Shown: piece by piece, positions 26,710-36,908 of the stretch
Layout: each line of letters opens with the position of its first letter
How positions within the stretch are numbered: the stretch's first letter is position 1
Source of the DNA: Paludibacteraceae bacterium
GTDB lineage: Bacteria; Bacteroidota; Bacteroidia; Bacteroidales; Paludibacteraceae
DNA: 52,394 bases
Reading direction: 5' to 3'
Assembly: GCA_017546705.1 (NCBI GenBank)
Contig: JAFYSB010000021.1
Span: 1 to 52,394, forward strand
Program-made: the position numbers and the translations under genes
The notes under the pieces: generated by a model
What the model saw: the letters and a program-made list of their open reading frames with translations, nothing else
Told to the model about the DNA's origin: nothing
The model's database searches: none

Positions 26710-27801
26710 CTAACCAATCTGTTGCTCGTACTCCTTCATGCAATCTACAAGGGCTTGTACACCTTCGAGGGTCATAGCATTATAGGTACTTGCACGGAAG
26801 CCACCCACGAGGCGGTGTCCTTTGATACCTACCATACCTTTGGCAGTAGCAAACTTAAAGAAATCGTCTTGCAAGTGTGCGTACTCTGGTTTCAGTACAA
26901 AGCAGATATTCATCATAGAGCGGTCCTCTTTGCGGGCTGTACCCTCGAAGATCTTGCTCTCGTCAATAGCCTTGTAGAGCAATTCTGCCTTAGCCACATT
27001 ACGCTCCAAAGCAGCTTGCAAGCCACCATTAGCTTTCAACCAACGCAGGGTGAGCATAGCGGTATAGATTGGCAATACAGGAGGAGTATTGAACATACTG
27101 CCATTCTCCACATGAGTGCGGTAATCCAACATCGTTGGAATATAGCGTGTCACCTTGCCGAGGAATGCCTCTTTCACAATCACAAAGGTCACACCCGCAG
27201 GCGCGAGGTTCTTTTGTGCACCACCATAGATGATGTCGTATTTGCTTACATCAATAGGGCGAGCCAAGATGTCTGAAGACATATCGGCGATGAGAGGTAC
27301 GTTGCCTTTCTTGTCGTAGATGGCTTGGAGTTTCTCGTCAGAGATCTCGGTACCGTAAATGGTATTGTTGGTCGTGATATGCAGATAATCCGCATCTTGT
27401 GGTACTTCGAAATCCACAGGGATATGGGTGAAGTTCTCCGCAGCAGAGGTAGCTACCTCTACCACCTCACCGAAAGCCTTTGCCTCTTTGATGGCTTTCT
27501 TCGACCATACGCCGGTATTGAGGTAAGCTGCTTTGTGCTCTAGGCAGTTGAAAGGCACCATGCAGAATTGCATGCTGGCACCACCGCCAAGGAAAATCAC
27601 GCGGTAGCCCTCTAGGATACCAAGCAGCTCCTTCATCAGTGCTTCTGCCTCATCCACAACAGGTTGGAAATACTTAGCACGGTGAGAGATCTCCAAGATA
27701 CTCAAACCCTCGCCTTGAAAATCGATTACAGCCTCTGCTGTTTGCTTGATGACTTCTTGTGGCAGGATACTTGGTCCTGCGTTGAAATTGTATTTCTTCA
27801 T
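26710..27801 (-). CDS. serC: Phosphoserine aminotransferase
   Basis: 363 aa. PLP enzyme of serine synthesis (3-phosphohydroxypyruvate plus glutamate to phosphoserine), also usable in pyridoxal synthesis. Motifs: [14 protein letters not shown] start, [15 protein letters not shown] segment ([18 protein letters not shown]), [10 protein letters not shown], the PLP lysine in [13 protein letters not shown], and [16 protein letters not shown] near the C-terminus. It starts 2 bp after the stop of the OadA-like gene, so the pair is one transcript; serA is not in the window. Glutamate from GdhA nearby is its amino donor. Confidence 0.95.
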   Translation of the reverse strand: MKKYNFNAGPSILPQEVIKQTAEAVIDFQGEGLSILEISHRAKYFQPVVDEAEALMKELLGILEGYRVIFLGGGASMQFCMVPFNCLEHKAAYLNTGVWSKKAIKEAKAFGEVVEVATSAAENFTHIPVDFEVPQDADYLHITTNNTIYGTEISDEKLQAIYDKKGNVPLIADMSSDILARPIDVSKYDIIYGGAQKNLAPAGVTFVIVKEAFLGKVTRYIPTMLDYRTHVENGSMFNTPPVLPIYTAMLTLRWLKANGGLQAALERNVAKAELLYKAIDESKIFEGTARKEDRSMMNICFVLKPEYAHLQDDFFKFATAKGMVGIKGHRLVGGFRASTYNAMTLEGVQALVDCMKEYEQQIG

Positions 27802-27803
27802 GG

Positions 27804-29720
27804 TTATTTATGGTTTTTCGTCATTTTCCAGTTACTCTTTGCGCCTTCGATAATCTCAGTGTCGGCTTTCTTGACAGCCTCTTTGATGGCAGTCTTTACT
27901 TTCTTAGCAGCACCTTTGACATCGGTGATAATTTCCTCTACGAGGTCAGCTTTCTCTACCCAGCATAGTGCATCACCTTTGACGGCTGTAGCGCCTTGCT
28001 CCTTCTCGATAGCGACTACACGGCAATGTTCAAAGGCACGGATTGGTTCGATACCATGAGGCGTTTGCAAGTAGCAAACCACATCGCCTTGCTTGTAGAA
28101 TGTACCCAATACAGGTGCCTTGCTATCCTCGTTGAAGTCCAACTCCCACATCACCTTACCCGAGAGGGTTGCCTCTAATGGTTCGGCATTAGGATGAAGA
28201 ATGGCGCGTTTGTCGGCTGCAGAAATGAACTTAACAGGTTGACCTGCCTGAGCGGCTTTTTCCATACGCTCGAGCAAATCCTTATTGAATTGCTCTTTGG
28301 CTTGACCTGACTTATACTCACGATATTGCTTCTCGTGCATAGCGAACTCAAAGAGTTCTTCATCGTCTTGACCGCGGTCCCAACCGTTCTTCTCCATCTC
28401 AGCGATGAATTGTGGCAATACATCTGGGTAGAGGGCTTGTGGATCGTCGGTATAGAACTCCATATTCTTCTCTTTGGCCAGTTCGATGATCTCAGGAGCA
28501 AGTGTACCAGGGAGTTTACCCGACTTACCAAGGATCATGCCCCACATAGCAGGGTCCATGCGTGTGAATGGTTTCTCACCCATAGATTTGCTATAGAGGT
28601 TCATCAGCGCAGCGTTCTTTACATATTGTGAGAATGGCGTTACGAGACATGGTGTACCGAGCATAGGCCAAATGCGTTGTACCTCGTCGAAGAGTTCTAC
28701 AAGGAGTTCGTCTTCACTGAGCGCAGTTTGTCCGCGTTTCACAAGGTTGGCGTTGATAGCCGCATGCATACCCTTGAGGTCCGCCATGAGCGAACCCATC
28801 ATACCGCCTGGCAAGCCACAACCTACGAGCAATGATGTCATCTTCGAATTGCGAGGGTCGATCCAGTAGCCGAGGAAGTCATCAATAAACTCTTGGGTGA
28901 GTGAGCGTGCCTCCATATATGCCTTCATGTTGATGTCCTTTACCAAGAAACCAGCATCTTTGAGCATGGATTGAATGGTAATCACGTCAGGGTGCACCAT
29001 ACCCCAACTGAGTGGCTCCATAGCTACATCGAGGACGTCGCCACCTGCTTTAGCAACTTCGAGCATACTAGCCACAGAGAAGCCAGGGCCTGAGTGACCA
29101 TGGTATTGGATGATGATATCTGGGTGCTTCTCCTTGATAGCTGCAACGATTGTTCCGAGCATTGCTGGACGACCGATACCTGCCATATCCTTGAGACAGA
29201 TCTCTTGTGCGCCATTGGCGATGAGTTCCTCAGCGAGGTTGATATAATATTCTGCGTTGTGCACTTGCGAGTAGGTGATACACATGGTCGCTTGCGCGGT
29301 CATGCCAGCCTCTTTAGCCCATTTGATGGAAGGGATGATATTGCGAGGGTCGTTCAAGCCGCAGAAGATACGAGTGATATCCACGCCTTGGGCATGCTTC
29401 ACTTTATACATCAGTTTGCGCACATCCGCAGGCACAGGATTCATGCGCAATGCGTTGAGACCACGGTCGAGCATGTGGGTCTTAATACCTACCTCATTGA
29501 AAGGCTTGGTGAAGGTGCGTACTGCTATATTGGGATTCTCGCCATAGAGTAGATTTACTTGTTCGCTAGCACCGCCATTGGTTTCTACGCGGTCGAAACA
29601 GCCCATGTCGATAATCACAGGAGCAATCTTTGCCAACTGATCTTTGCGTGGCACATACTTGCCACTACTCTGCCACATGTCGCGATAAACAAGGGAGAAT
29701 TGAATTTCTTTTTTAGCCAT
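27804..29720 (-). CDS. OadA-like carboxyltransferase (oxaloacetate decarboxylase alpha / pyruvate carboxylase B type) lacking the biotin lysine motif
   Basis: 638 aa. The N-terminal TIM barrel (about 1-300) has the family motifs: [16 protein letters not shown] (metal Asp), [16 protein letters not shown] (the modified lysine) and [10 protein letters not shown] (metal histidines). The conserved carboxylase domain follows to about 480, including [13 protein letters not shown]. The C-terminus (about 525-600) has a biotinyl-type beta fold ([14 protein letters not shown]), but where the family has EAMKMEN this protein has [12 protein letters not shown], so no lysine is available for biotin. A separate biotin carrier subunit may serve it, or the domain is structural. 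It heads a transcript with serC. Confidence 0.8.
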   Translation of the reverse strand: MAKKEIQFSLVYRDMWQSSGKYVPRKDQLAKIAPVIIDMGCFDRVETNGGASEQVNLLYGENPNIAVRTFTKPFNEVGIKTHMLDRGLNALRMNPVPADVRKLMYKVKHAQGVDITRIFCGLNDPRNIIPSIKWAKEAGMTAQATMCITYSQVHNAEYYINLAEELIANGAQEICLKDMAGIGRPAMLGTIVAAIKEKHPDIIIQYHGHSGPGFSVASMLEVAKAGGDVLDVAMEPLSWGMVHPDVITIQSMLKDAGFLVKDINMKAYMEARSLTQEFIDDFLGYWIDPRNSKMTSLLVGCGLPGGMMGSLMADLKGMHAAINANLVKRGQTALSEDELLVELFDEVQRIWPMLGTPCLVTPFSQYVKNAALMNLYSKSMGEKPFTRMDPAMWGMILGKSGKLPGTLAPEIIELAKEKNMEFYTDDPQALYPDVLPQFIAEMEKNGWDRGQDDEELFEFAMHEKQYREYKSGQAKEQFNKDLLERMEKAAQAGQPVKFISAADKRAILHPNAEPLEATLSGKVMWELDFNEDSKAPVLGTFYKQGDVVCYLQTPHGIEPIRAFEHCRVVAIEKEQGATAVKGDALCWVEKADLVEEIITDVKGAAKKVKTAIKEAVKKADTEIIEGAKSNWKMTKNHK

Positions 29721-29781
29721 ATTGGTTCTTCGTTTTGTATGGTATTTAAGTTAATATTTTATCCATTGTGCTAACTGTATA

Positions 29782-29796
29782 ATACACATAGTGTAT
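29782..29796. promoter_or_regulatory. Palindrome in the oadA-serC leader
   Basis: ATACAC-ATA-GTGTAT, a perfect 6-bp palindrome with a 3-bp centre, just downstream of the -7 box. It could be an operator; nothing in the sequence identifies a regulator. Confidence 0.35.
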
Positions 29797-29807
29797 CATT
29801 CAGCCCG

Positions 29808-29838
29808 CAAAGATACGACTTTTTTTGCATATATGCAA
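29808..29838 (-). promoter_or_regulatory. Promoter for the oadA-like/serC transcript
   Basis: Minus-strand TATCTTTG (29808-29815) with TTGC 19 bp upstream (29835-29838), 87 bp before the start codon. Confidence 0.8.
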
Positions 29839-29939
29839 TAGTAGTAATAAAAAAAACATGAAAATAGACCGATAAACGCAACGTAAAAGCAACAAATTAG
29901 GAAATAAATTAAGGAAGTGCGCATATTTTTTAGAAAAAA

Positions 29940-29971
29940 TTTGTGTATGTAAAAAAAAAGCAGTACTTTTG
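29940..29971 (+). promoter_or_regulatory. Promoter for the SRP RNA
   Basis: TTTG (29940-29943) and TACTTTTG (29964-29971), 20 bp apart, ending about 10 nt before the RNA. Confidence 0.75.
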
Positions 29972-29981
29972 CAGCCGAATT

Positions 29982-30080
29982 AGGGTAAGTCCTACACGAC
30001 CAGCTCCCTCTGAACTCCCCCAGGTCCTGACCGAAGCAAGGGTAAGAGGTTGTAGCGGTGCGATGTAGTCAGCTTACCCT
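29982..30080 (+). ncRNA. ffs: Small bacterial signal recognition particle RNA (4.5S)
   Basis: The ~99-nt RNA is closed by AGGGTAAG (29982-29989) and CTTACCCT (30073-30080) and carries the SRP apical core near 30020-30042 (CCAGGTCCTGACCGAAGCAA, the GGTC...GAAGCA tetraloop region that binds Ffh). A T7 run directly follows the closing stem and acts as terminator. It binds Ffh and targets nascent membrane proteins. Confidence 0.85.
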
Positions 30081-30087
30081 TTTTTTG
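30073..30087 (+). terminator. T-run terminating the SRP RNA
   Basis: The 3' strand of the closing stem is followed immediately by TTTTTTT (30080-30086). Confidence 0.6.
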
Positions 30088-30152
30088 TAACATAGCGAGA
30101 AAAAGGATAAGAAGTTTTTAAAGTTTAAAAGTCTCAATAGGGATATTACGAA

Positions 30153-31556
30153 GTGCTGGAGCAGTTTATCAAAAATAGGATTATAGCGAGTCTTTCATTT
30201 ATGCCAAATGAAGGACAAAATGCGTTGTTGGATAAATTGAGTCGCTTTATTATTTCTCCTGTTGAGCGCAAAGCATTTATCCTATTGGGCTATGCAGGAA
30301 CAGGTAAGACGAGCATGATGGCAGCACTGGTGCAAGCATACAAGGAATTGCAACAAAAAGTAGTGCTTTTGGCTCCCACTGGACGTGCAGCGAAAGTACT
30401 TTCGCGCTACGCGCATACGCCGGCGTACACCATACATAAGTTCATTTACCGTCAGAAAAAGTTGGGCGAGGAAGTATTTAGTCTGAACGACAACTTATAC
30501 AAACACACACTGTTTATAGTGGATGAAGCCTCAATGATTAGTGGCATCCGCGATAATCAGACTTTTGGTTCTGGAATCTTATTAGATGATTTAGTAAAAT
30601 ATGTGTATAGCGGTGATGGTTGCAGTCTATTGCTGCTGGGAGATAATGCGCAGCTGCCTCCAATAGGCACAGAATTGTCCCCTGCACTACGCGAAGAATA
30701 TATGGCGAAGTATAGTTTGAACATCACTACTCACACACTGACTGAGGTAGCTCGTCAGGCACTTGATAGTGGTATTCTGAGCAACGCAACCACCTTGCGT
30801 CATGTAGCATTGAATCCTCATAATTCAGCAGGAAAAGACATGTGGGGGTATTTGCAACAAAGCGCTGATTTAGAAATGATTAGCGGAAGCGATTTTATCG
30901 AAAAGATTGAAGAATCATATCGCGATATAGGGGCAGAGCAAACAATCATCTTGACCCGCACAAATAAGCGTACCAACATTTACAATCAAGGCATTCGCGC
31001 ACGAATTCTCTGGCGTGAAGAAGAGATTGAGAATGGGGATAGATTAATGGTGAGCAAAAATAACTATTTTTGGACAGAGAAGTATGAGAGTTTGCCTTTC
31101 TTAGCGAATGGTGATATGCTGGAAATCAGCCGTTTGCGCAATATACGCGAGATGTATGGTTTTCACTTTGCAGATGCCCAATTGCGCGCGTTGGATTACG
31201 ATTGGGAGATAGATGCTGTGATTTGGCTTGACACGTTGCATAGCGACTCTCCAGAGATGAATAATGGCTTGCATCGAGAACTGTTTGGGCGAATCGCAGA
31301 GGATTATCCCGAGTTGGCTCACAACAGGAAGAAACTGATCGAAACTATCTATCAATCACCTTATTATAATGCCCTGCAAGTACGTTTTGCATATGCCGTA
31401 ACGGGACACAAATCGCAAGGTGGGCAGTGGAAACATGTATATATAGACCCTTACAAAGGCGGCGAATTGCATGCTGATGAAGAAGGTTTTTACCGTTGGC
31501 TGTACACTGCTGTCACACGTGCCAGCGAAAAAGTTTATTTCATAAAAAATGAATAA
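30153..31556 (+). CDS. RecD/Dda-like SF1 DNA helicase
   Basis: 467 aa. Motif I GYAGTGKTSM, then VVLLAPTGRAAKVLS (Ia), VDEASMIS (II), LLLGDNAQLPPIG (III) and a C-terminal UvrD_C_2 region with VTGHKSQGGQW (V) and WLYTAVTRASEK (VI). This is the layout of a stand-alone RecD-type 5'-3' helicase; nuclease domains are absent. The start is a GTG at 30153; I keep it because the MLEQFIKNRI helix ahead of the first in-frame ATG (30201) resembles relatives. It is downstream of the SRP RNA and 88 bp upstream of the next gene's start, whose promoter overlaps its end. Role in repair or recombination inferred. Confidence 0.8.
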   Translation: MLEQFIKNRIIASLSFMPNEGQNALLDKLSRFIISPVERKAFILLGYAGTGKTSMMAALVQAYKELQQKVVLLAPTGRAAKVLSRYAHTPAYTIHKFIYRQKKLGEEVFSLNDNLYKHTLFIVDEASMISGIRDNQTFGSGILLDDLVKYVYSGDGCSLLLLGDNAQLPPIGTELSPALREEYMAKYSLNITTHTLTEVARQALDSGILSNATTLRHVALNPHNSAGKDMWGYLQQSADLEMISGSDFIEKIEESYRDIGAEQTIILTRTNKRTNIYNQGIRARILWREEEIENGDRLMVSKNNYFWTEKYESLPFLANGDMLEISRLRNIREMYGFHFADAQLRALDYDWEIDAVIWLDTLHSDSPEMNNGLHRELFGRIAEDYPELAHNRKKLIETIYQSPYYNALQVRFAYAVTGHKSQGGQWKHVYIDPYKGGELHADEEGFYRWLYTAVTRASEKVYFIKNE

Positions 31557-31560
31557 ACAC

Positions 31561-31591
31561 TTGCATAATTCAAAAAAAAGTTGTAACTTTG
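31561..31591 (+). promoter_or_regulatory. Promoter for the lipoprotein-ompA operon
   Basis: TTGC (31561-31564) and TAACTTTG (31584-31591), 19 bp apart. Because it lies downstream of 31549, it rules against a start there and supports ATG 31645. Confidence 0.8.
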
Positions 31592-31644
31592 CAGGCATTT
31601 TTATGCGAAATAAGGCAGAATTAACAAAAAAACAACAAAATATT

Positions 31645-33531
31645 ATGAAACGTAACATTTTCAGAGTGTCATTGTGGTGCGGGATATGCATGGCTATGAC
31701 ATTAGTTGGTTGTAAAGCCGATGTGGATTTAGGTAACATCGATACGACAACCAAAGTGGAAGCAAATTTAGCATTGCCTATTGGATCAGTAAATGCTACC
31801 CTTGGCGATTTCGTTGGCGATGGTACTTGGGGCATCTATGTTGAGGAATTGGATAATGGCTATGCATTAGCGTTCAAAGACACATTTTCTTGGGTTCGTC
31901 CGTTCCACAACGTGAACCTGAGTCAATATATCAGTAGAAAAACACTACCAATGAAAGTATATGATAAGTTAGAGAACTTACCATTTTTTATCGATGGAAA
32001 AATTACTGGTAATGATCACTACACCATTCCATTAGAATTTCCATTGACATTACACTTGAATGGCATTAACAACGATGAAGATTATCAGCGATTGGATAGT
32101 GCCTTGATTAAAAATGCAAGTTTTATAAGTACCATTTCTCGTAAGAACTTACCATTAGATTGGGATTGGGTAGAAAAAGTTACCATCAAGTTAGGTGACG
32201 CATTTACTCGTCCTGATGGTAACATTGTCACTGTTTATCAAAAAGGTGTAGGTAAGCAATATGGCTACGACCAAGACATACCGATTAATGTGGATGAATT
32301 CTCTATGAATTTGATGAAAAATCGCCATCCTAGCAAATGGGAAGATTTTCGCGGTAATGTGGTAGATTCCTGCAATTTCTTGATTACGATGTATATCAAA
32401 ATCCCATCTTCGGCAGGTCAAATAACAATACCTAAGGATGCTGAATTCCAATATAAGTTAGGAGTTCAATTCATTGACTATTACGCAGTTTGGGGAATGT
32501 TTAAAGCAAGTGGGGATATGTCGGATGACAATGAGATTGTATTGGAAGAGGAATGGGATGGTTATCGTTCATTAGGTGACTTTAAGTTGCCTTTAGCGGA
32601 TCCTCGTATTGATGTGAGTATCACAACACAAATTGCTGGCGCATTGGTACTGCATGGAGATCATTTGTATGTCGTAGGATCTGATGGTGATACAGTACAT
32701 GCCACCTTTAATGATTCCCGCGAATTATACAAATACTATACTCCAAGCGAGTATTTATCACTAAATAGTTCTATTGGTGATTCTGCCACAATGCATTTAT
32801 TGTTTGACAAGGATAGAGCTCGTGGACGCCTTGATCAATTGTTCACTGTACATCCAGAAAAGATTGGTTACAAATACTCTGTAGACTTTAACCGTCAAGA
32901 AACACCACAAATTCGTATTGGTAATAATACAGGTATTCGACTAGATGCTGCATGTACAATTCCGTTTGTATTCAACGAAGGTATAGCACTTAGTTATTCC
33001 GATACTATCACAGACATTGATTTGAGTCAATTGCGATTGGATTCACTATTGGCTAACGTCCAAGTTATTGATACGATAGGAGAAGCTACCTTGAAATTGG
33101 CTCTTGGCATTGAAAATGGTATCCCACTACAATTCAAATTAGTACTAAATTGCTTGGATTCATTAGGAAATCTGCTGAAGGATCCCGAAGATATGACCAA
33201 ACCATTCCGCCTCACAGGTCAAGATACAATTCTGATTGCATCTTCTTTTTACGAAGAAAATAATGACCACACTTGGACACCTAAACCTATTAAGACCACA
33301 CAAATCATCACAGTAACTGAAGAACTGTTAAATACTTTCTCTCAAGTCAAGAGCATTGTATTGGAATTATCTCTGGATGATGAGTCTTTGCAAGAAGCTT
33401 ACAAAAACGGATTACCAAACATTCGATTAACCGATACTCAAAATTTGCGTATAGGCATTGGTGTTGGTGCAAATATCAAAGCTCTTTTGAATCTTGATGG
33501 ATTAACAGAGTCAAACAATCAACCACAATAA
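31645..33531 (+). CDS. Putative lipoprotein of unknown function, 628 aa
   Basis: Start chosen at 31645: it gives a lipoprotein signal (MKRNIFRVSLWCGICMAM, lipobox LVGC, Cys23) and falls behind a good promoter. The mature protein begins KADVDLGNIDTTTKVEANLA and is beta-rich with repeated Asp/Ser/Thr strands (LRLDSLLANVQVIDTIGEAT). It is probably anchored in the outer or inner membrane. It precedes the OmpA-like gene by 19 bp, so the two products may work together at the envelope. I do not recognise a domain. Confidence 0.75.
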   Translation: MKRNIFRVSLWCGICMAMTLVGCKADVDLGNIDTTTKVEANLALPIGSVNATLGDFVGDGTWGIYVEELDNGYALAFKDTFSWVRPFHNVNLSQYISRKTLPMKVYDKLENLPFFIDGKITGNDHYTIPLEFPLTLHLNGINNDEDYQRLDSALIKNASFISTISRKNLPLDWDWVEKVTIKLGDAFTRPDGNIVTVYQKGVGKQYGYDQDIPINVDEFSMNLMKNRHPSKWEDFRGNVVDSCNFLITMYIKIPSSAGQITIPKDAEFQYKLGVQFIDYYAVWGMFKASGDMSDDNEIVLEEEWDGYRSLGDFKLPLADPRIDVSITTQIAGALVLHGDHLYVVGSDGDTVHATFNDSRELYKYYTPSEYLSLNSSIGDSATMHLLFDKDRARGRLDQLFTVHPEKIGYKYSVDFNRQETPQIRIGNNTGIRLDAACTIPFVFNEGIALSYSDTITDIDLSQLRLDSLLANVQVIDTIGEATLKLALGIENGIPLQFKLVLNCLDSLGNLLKDPEDMTKPFRLTGQDTILIASSFYEENNDHTWTPKPIKTTQIITVTEELLNTFSQVKSIVLELSLDDESLQEAYKNGLPNIRLTDTQNLRIGIGVGANIKALLNLDGLTESNNQPQ

Positions 33532-33550
33532 TATTTAGGAGGACAAAAGT

Positions 33551-36157
33551 ATGAAAACAACATTTCGTAATTTATTGATAGCGGTTCTCCTGATGAGTAC
33601 CTCTATTGCTAGTGCTCAACAAGTGAATACATTGTATTTCTTGGAAAATGCACCAATGCGTCATATCATCAACCCTGCATTTCAACCAGTGAGTAAAGTG
33701 TACGTAACTCTCCCAGTTATTGGTTACACAAGCTTATGGGCTGGCAATAATGCCTTTACCATGCAGGATCTTATATTCAAAGATGCCATTACGGGCAATA
33801 CGATTACTCCACTCCACCCTAATGCTAATCCCAATTGGTTGGATAAGAAACCTAATACTGTTCTTTTCGATACTGACGTGTATCTTAATCTTTTGGGCTT
33901 TGGTTTCCGCATCAAAGACTTTGGATATGTACATGTGAATATATCCGAGCATATTATTGGAGGTATAGGGATTAGCAAATCATTGTTTGGATTGAATAAC
34001 TTGACATCTGGTACGATTGGTCCGCTCTCACTTGGAGCAAACATGACGGCATATACTGACTTTGCATTGGGTTATTCACACAAGATTAATGACCAATGGA
34101 CAGTCGGTGGAAAATTCAAATTCTTAGTTGGACAAGCTTATGTGGGTGCAAACATCAATGATTTGACAATTCAAACAGGCTATGAAGAGCTTATAGCCAC
34201 AGCCAAAGGTGAACTCATTGCAGCAGCTCCTTTGATGTGGGATCAATTGCCAGAAAATGTTGAAAATTTATCCGATATGGATATTTCCTCATTAGTAAGC
34301 AATAATATTACAGACTTTGTCAAACCTGCTGGTTTAGGTGCTGCATTGGATTTAGGTATGACATACAAGCCTATTGAGAACTTGCAAATCACTGCCTCTG
34401 TAACCGATCTTGGTTTTATTCGTTGGACTAATCTTGCACAAGGAGCACTCTCTGTAGATACTAATTTTGTGGGAGTTAATTTACAACTAAAGGATTACCT
34501 ATCAGATGGTGTATTGCAAATGGATAGCTTAGGCTCTGCTTTGACCAATGAGTTTGCGGGTTATACAGATGCACTGCAAATTGAAGGTTTCAAAACAGGC
34601 AAGCCAGCAGCACGCATGCTTACAGCTAACTTGAATATAGGTGTGGATGCTAATTTCTGGGAAAACCGCGTAGGTGTAGGTCTGTACTCACGTACACGTT
34701 TCTACAACAACGCTGTGACAGAAGAGCTGACCTTTGGTGCCGCTTTCCGTCCATTCAACTGGGTTAACCTGGCTGCATCCTATTCGTTTATCAATGGTCA
34801 TTGGAGCAATATCGGTGCCGCATTGTCGCTTGCGCCATATGATGGTTTGATGCTAACATTGGCAACCGATTATATACCAACAACTTATGCCAAAGCAGCA
34901 GCTGAAGATGTAAAACTATCTATTCCTTACAAGACTCCAGGTGTAAACTTATCCTTTGGTATTGCAATCGTAGTAGGTACTAATCCGAAGAAGAACAAAG
35001 ATGCTGACCAAGATGGTATTTTTGATTTGTTTGATGCATGTCCAGGTACTCCTACTAACGTGCGCGTAGATGAGGTAGGCTGTCCACTGGATGCCGACGG
35101 CGATGGTATTCCAGATTACATGGACGAGTGTCCATTCACTCCATCTGCTGCCTTTGGTTTGCTTGATACAGTAGGTTGTCCGTTGGATACTGATGGCGAT
35201 GATGTACCTGATTACATTGATGTCTGCTCGAATACGCCTGCTGCTGCATATGGCTATGTAGATTCTTTGGGTTGCCCTATTGACAGCGATGGTGATGGTG
35301 TGTTCGACTATATGGATGAATGTCCTGACACACCAGAGGAAGCATACGGCTACATTGATTCTGTGGGTTGTCCATTGGACACCGATGGTGATGGTGTATT
35401 TGATTACATTGACCAATGTCCTAACACACCTGCTGCCGCATATGGTATGGTTGACTCGCTGGGTTGCCCTATCGATAGCGATCTTGATGGAGTGCCTGAT
35501 TACTTGGACGAATGTCCTGATACTCCAGAGGAAGGACGTCATGCCATTGATGCAAAGGGTTGTCTCTTAGACACGGATGGTGATGGTGTATATGACTACC
35601 TTGATGAGTGTCCATTGGTAGTAGGTTTGAAAGAGAATAAAGGTTGCCCAGAGGTGAAACGTGAGATACGTAATTTACTCAAGAAAGCTATGTCGGGTAT
35701 CCAATTCGAAAATGGCAAAGCTACCATCAAGAAGAGTTCGTACAAGATATTGAATGATATCGCTAAGATTTTTATTGATAATGCCAATTATCTCGTTGAG
35801 GTACAGGGTCACACCGACAACGTAGGTAAATATGAATATAATGTTGATCTTTCAGAGCGTCGTGCACAATCTGTACGTACTTACCTCATTGAGCAAGGCG
35901 TACCAGCAGAGCGCTTGACCGCACATGGCTATGGTCCAGATAAACCTATTGAGGATAACAAGACCAAGGCTGGTCGTGCTAAAAACCGTCGTGTAGAGTT
36001 CAACATCACATTCGAAGAAGTAAAAGTGGAAGTTATCTACGACCGCGCACAACAAGACACTACAGCTGCACAACCTGCAGCTGATAGTATCCAAACACCT
36101 GTAGCAGCCGTACAGGGTGACTCTATCAAGGTTCAACAAACAACAGTAGCTGAATAA
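33551..36157 (+). CDS. Outer-membrane protein: DUF5723 barrel, thrombospondin-3 repeats, OmpA C-terminal domain
   Basis: 868 aa. A Sec signal (LLIAVLLMSTSIASAQQ) leads into a DUF5723-type beta-barrel region (about 25-475; FLENAPMRHIINPAFQP). Residues about 483-700 are six to seven Ca2+-binding TSP3 repeats (DTDGDGVFDYIDQCPNTP) with an exact 32-residue / 96-bp period. The OmpA-like domain (about 705-820) carries the peptidoglycan-binding motif VQGHTDNVGKYEYNVDLSERRA and AKNRRVEF. It probably tethers the outer membrane to peptidoglycan. Second gene of the operon. Confidence 0.9.
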   Translation: MKTTFRNLLIAVLLMSTSIASAQQVNTLYFLENAPMRHIINPAFQPVSKVYVTLPVIGYTSLWAGNNAFTMQDLIFKDAITGNTITPLHPNANPNWLDKKPNTVLFDTDVYLNLLGFGFRIKDFGYVHVNISEHIIGGIGISKSLFGLNNLTSGTIGPLSLGANMTAYTDFALGYSHKINDQWTVGGKFKFLVGQAYVGANINDLTIQTGYEELIATAKGELIAAAPLMWDQLPENVENLSDMDISSLVSNNITDFVKPAGLGAALDLGMTYKPIENLQITASVTDLGFIRWTNLAQGALSVDTNFVGVNLQLKDYLSDGVLQMDSLGSALTNEFAGYTDALQIEGFKTGKPAARMLTANLNIGVDANFWENRVGVGLYSRTRFYNNAVTEELTFGAAFRPFNWVNLAASYSFINGHWSNIGAALSLAPYDGLMLTLATDYIPTTYAKAAAEDVKLSIPYKTPGVNLSFGIAIVVGTNPKKNKDADQDGIFDLFDACPGTPTNVRVDEVGCPLDADGDGIPDYMDECPFTPSAAFGLLDTVGCPLDTDGDDVPDYIDVCSNTPAAAYGYVDSLGCPIDSDGDGVFDYMDECPDTPEEAYGYIDSVGCPLDTDGDGVFDYIDQCPNTPAAAYGMVDSLGCPIDSDLDGVPDYLDECPDTPEEGRHAIDAKGCLLDTDGDGVYDYLDECPLVVGLKENKGCPEVKREIRNLLKKAMSGIQFENGKATIKKSSYKILNDIAKIFIDNANYLVEVQGHTDNVGKYEYNVDLSERRAQSVRTYLIEQGVPAERLTAHGYGPDKPIEDNKTKAGRAKNRRVEFNITFEEVKVEVIYDRAQQDTTAAQPAADSIQTPVAAVQGDSIKVQQTTVAE
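34995..35650 (+). repeat. 96-bp tandem repeats coding TSP3 units
   Basis: In-frame repeats with a 96-bp period (for example 35078 and 35174) inside the OmpA-like gene. Units begin GCP(L/I)D and contain DxDGDGxxDYxDxCPxTP. Confidence 0.8.
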
Positions 36158-36182
36158 TTTAACAAAAATATCAATAATCAAT

Positions 36183-36899
36183 ATGGGAAGAGCTTTTGAA
36201 TATCGCAAAGCGACTAAAATGAAACGTTGGGGTCACATGGCCCGTGTATTTACCAAATTGGGAAAAGAAATCACCATGGCAGCGCGCGATGGTGGTCCAG
36301 ATCCAGACAGCAACCCTCGTCTTCGTACACTGATGCAACAGTGTAAAAAGGAGAACATGCCAAAGGACAATATCGAGCGCGCTATCAAGAAAGCAACTGA
36401 CAAGTCTTCAGAGGGTTACAAAGAGATTTGCTACGAAGGATATGGTCCTCACGGTGTAGCTATCTTCGTAGAGACAGCTACCGATAACAACATGCGTACT
36501 GTAGCCAATATCCGCAGCTATTTCACCAAGCATGGTGGTAGCCTCGGTACACAAGGCTGTCTCCAATTCCTCTTCGACCGTAAAGCTTGCTTTACCGTAT
36601 CAGCAAAAGAGGGTATTGACTTGGACGAACTCGAGTTGGAATTGATTGACTTTGGTGTAGAGGAGCTCGGTCATGACGAGGAAGAAGGTACCATCGTTAT
36701 TTATGGCGATTTCAATCAATACTCACAAATGCAAAAGTATCTTGAGGACAACGGCTTTGAGATCCAATCATGTGAGTTTGTACGTATTCCTAACGATACC
36801 AAGACCCTCAGCGACGAGGAGATGGAGAGCGTACAAAAACTCATCGACCGCATTGAGGAAGATGAGGACGTACAAAACGTATTCACCAACTTGGGATAA
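36183..36899 (+). CDS. yebC: YebC/PmpR (TACO1) family protein
   Basis: 238 aa, full length. Begins MGRAFEYRKATKMKRWGHMA and contains AARDGGPDPDSNPRLRTLMQ, ENMPKDNIERAIKKA and YEGYGPHGVAIFVE, all family hallmarks. Members are described as transcriptional regulators and, more recently, as factors easing ribosome stalling at proline-rich stretches. It lies 25 bp after the OmpA-like gene and 9 bp before rsmG. Confidence 0.93.
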   Translation: MGRAFEYRKATKMKRWGHMARVFTKLGKEITMAARDGGPDPDSNPRLRTLMQQCKKENMPKDNIERAIKKATDKSSEGYKEICYEGYGPHGVAIFVETATDNNMRTVANIRSYFTKHGGSLGTQGCLQFLFDRKACFTVSAKEGIDLDELELELIDFGVEELGHDEEEGTIVIYGDFNQYSQMQKYLEDNGFEIQSCEFVRIPNDTKTLSDEEMESVQKLIDRIEEDEDVQNVFTNLG

Positions 36900-36908
36900 T
36901 CTAAGCAC

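Noticed and set aside
31549..31644. 33-residue N-terminal extension of the lipoprotein
   Set aside because: The promoter lies inside it, and the downstream ATG gives a proper lipoprotein signal.
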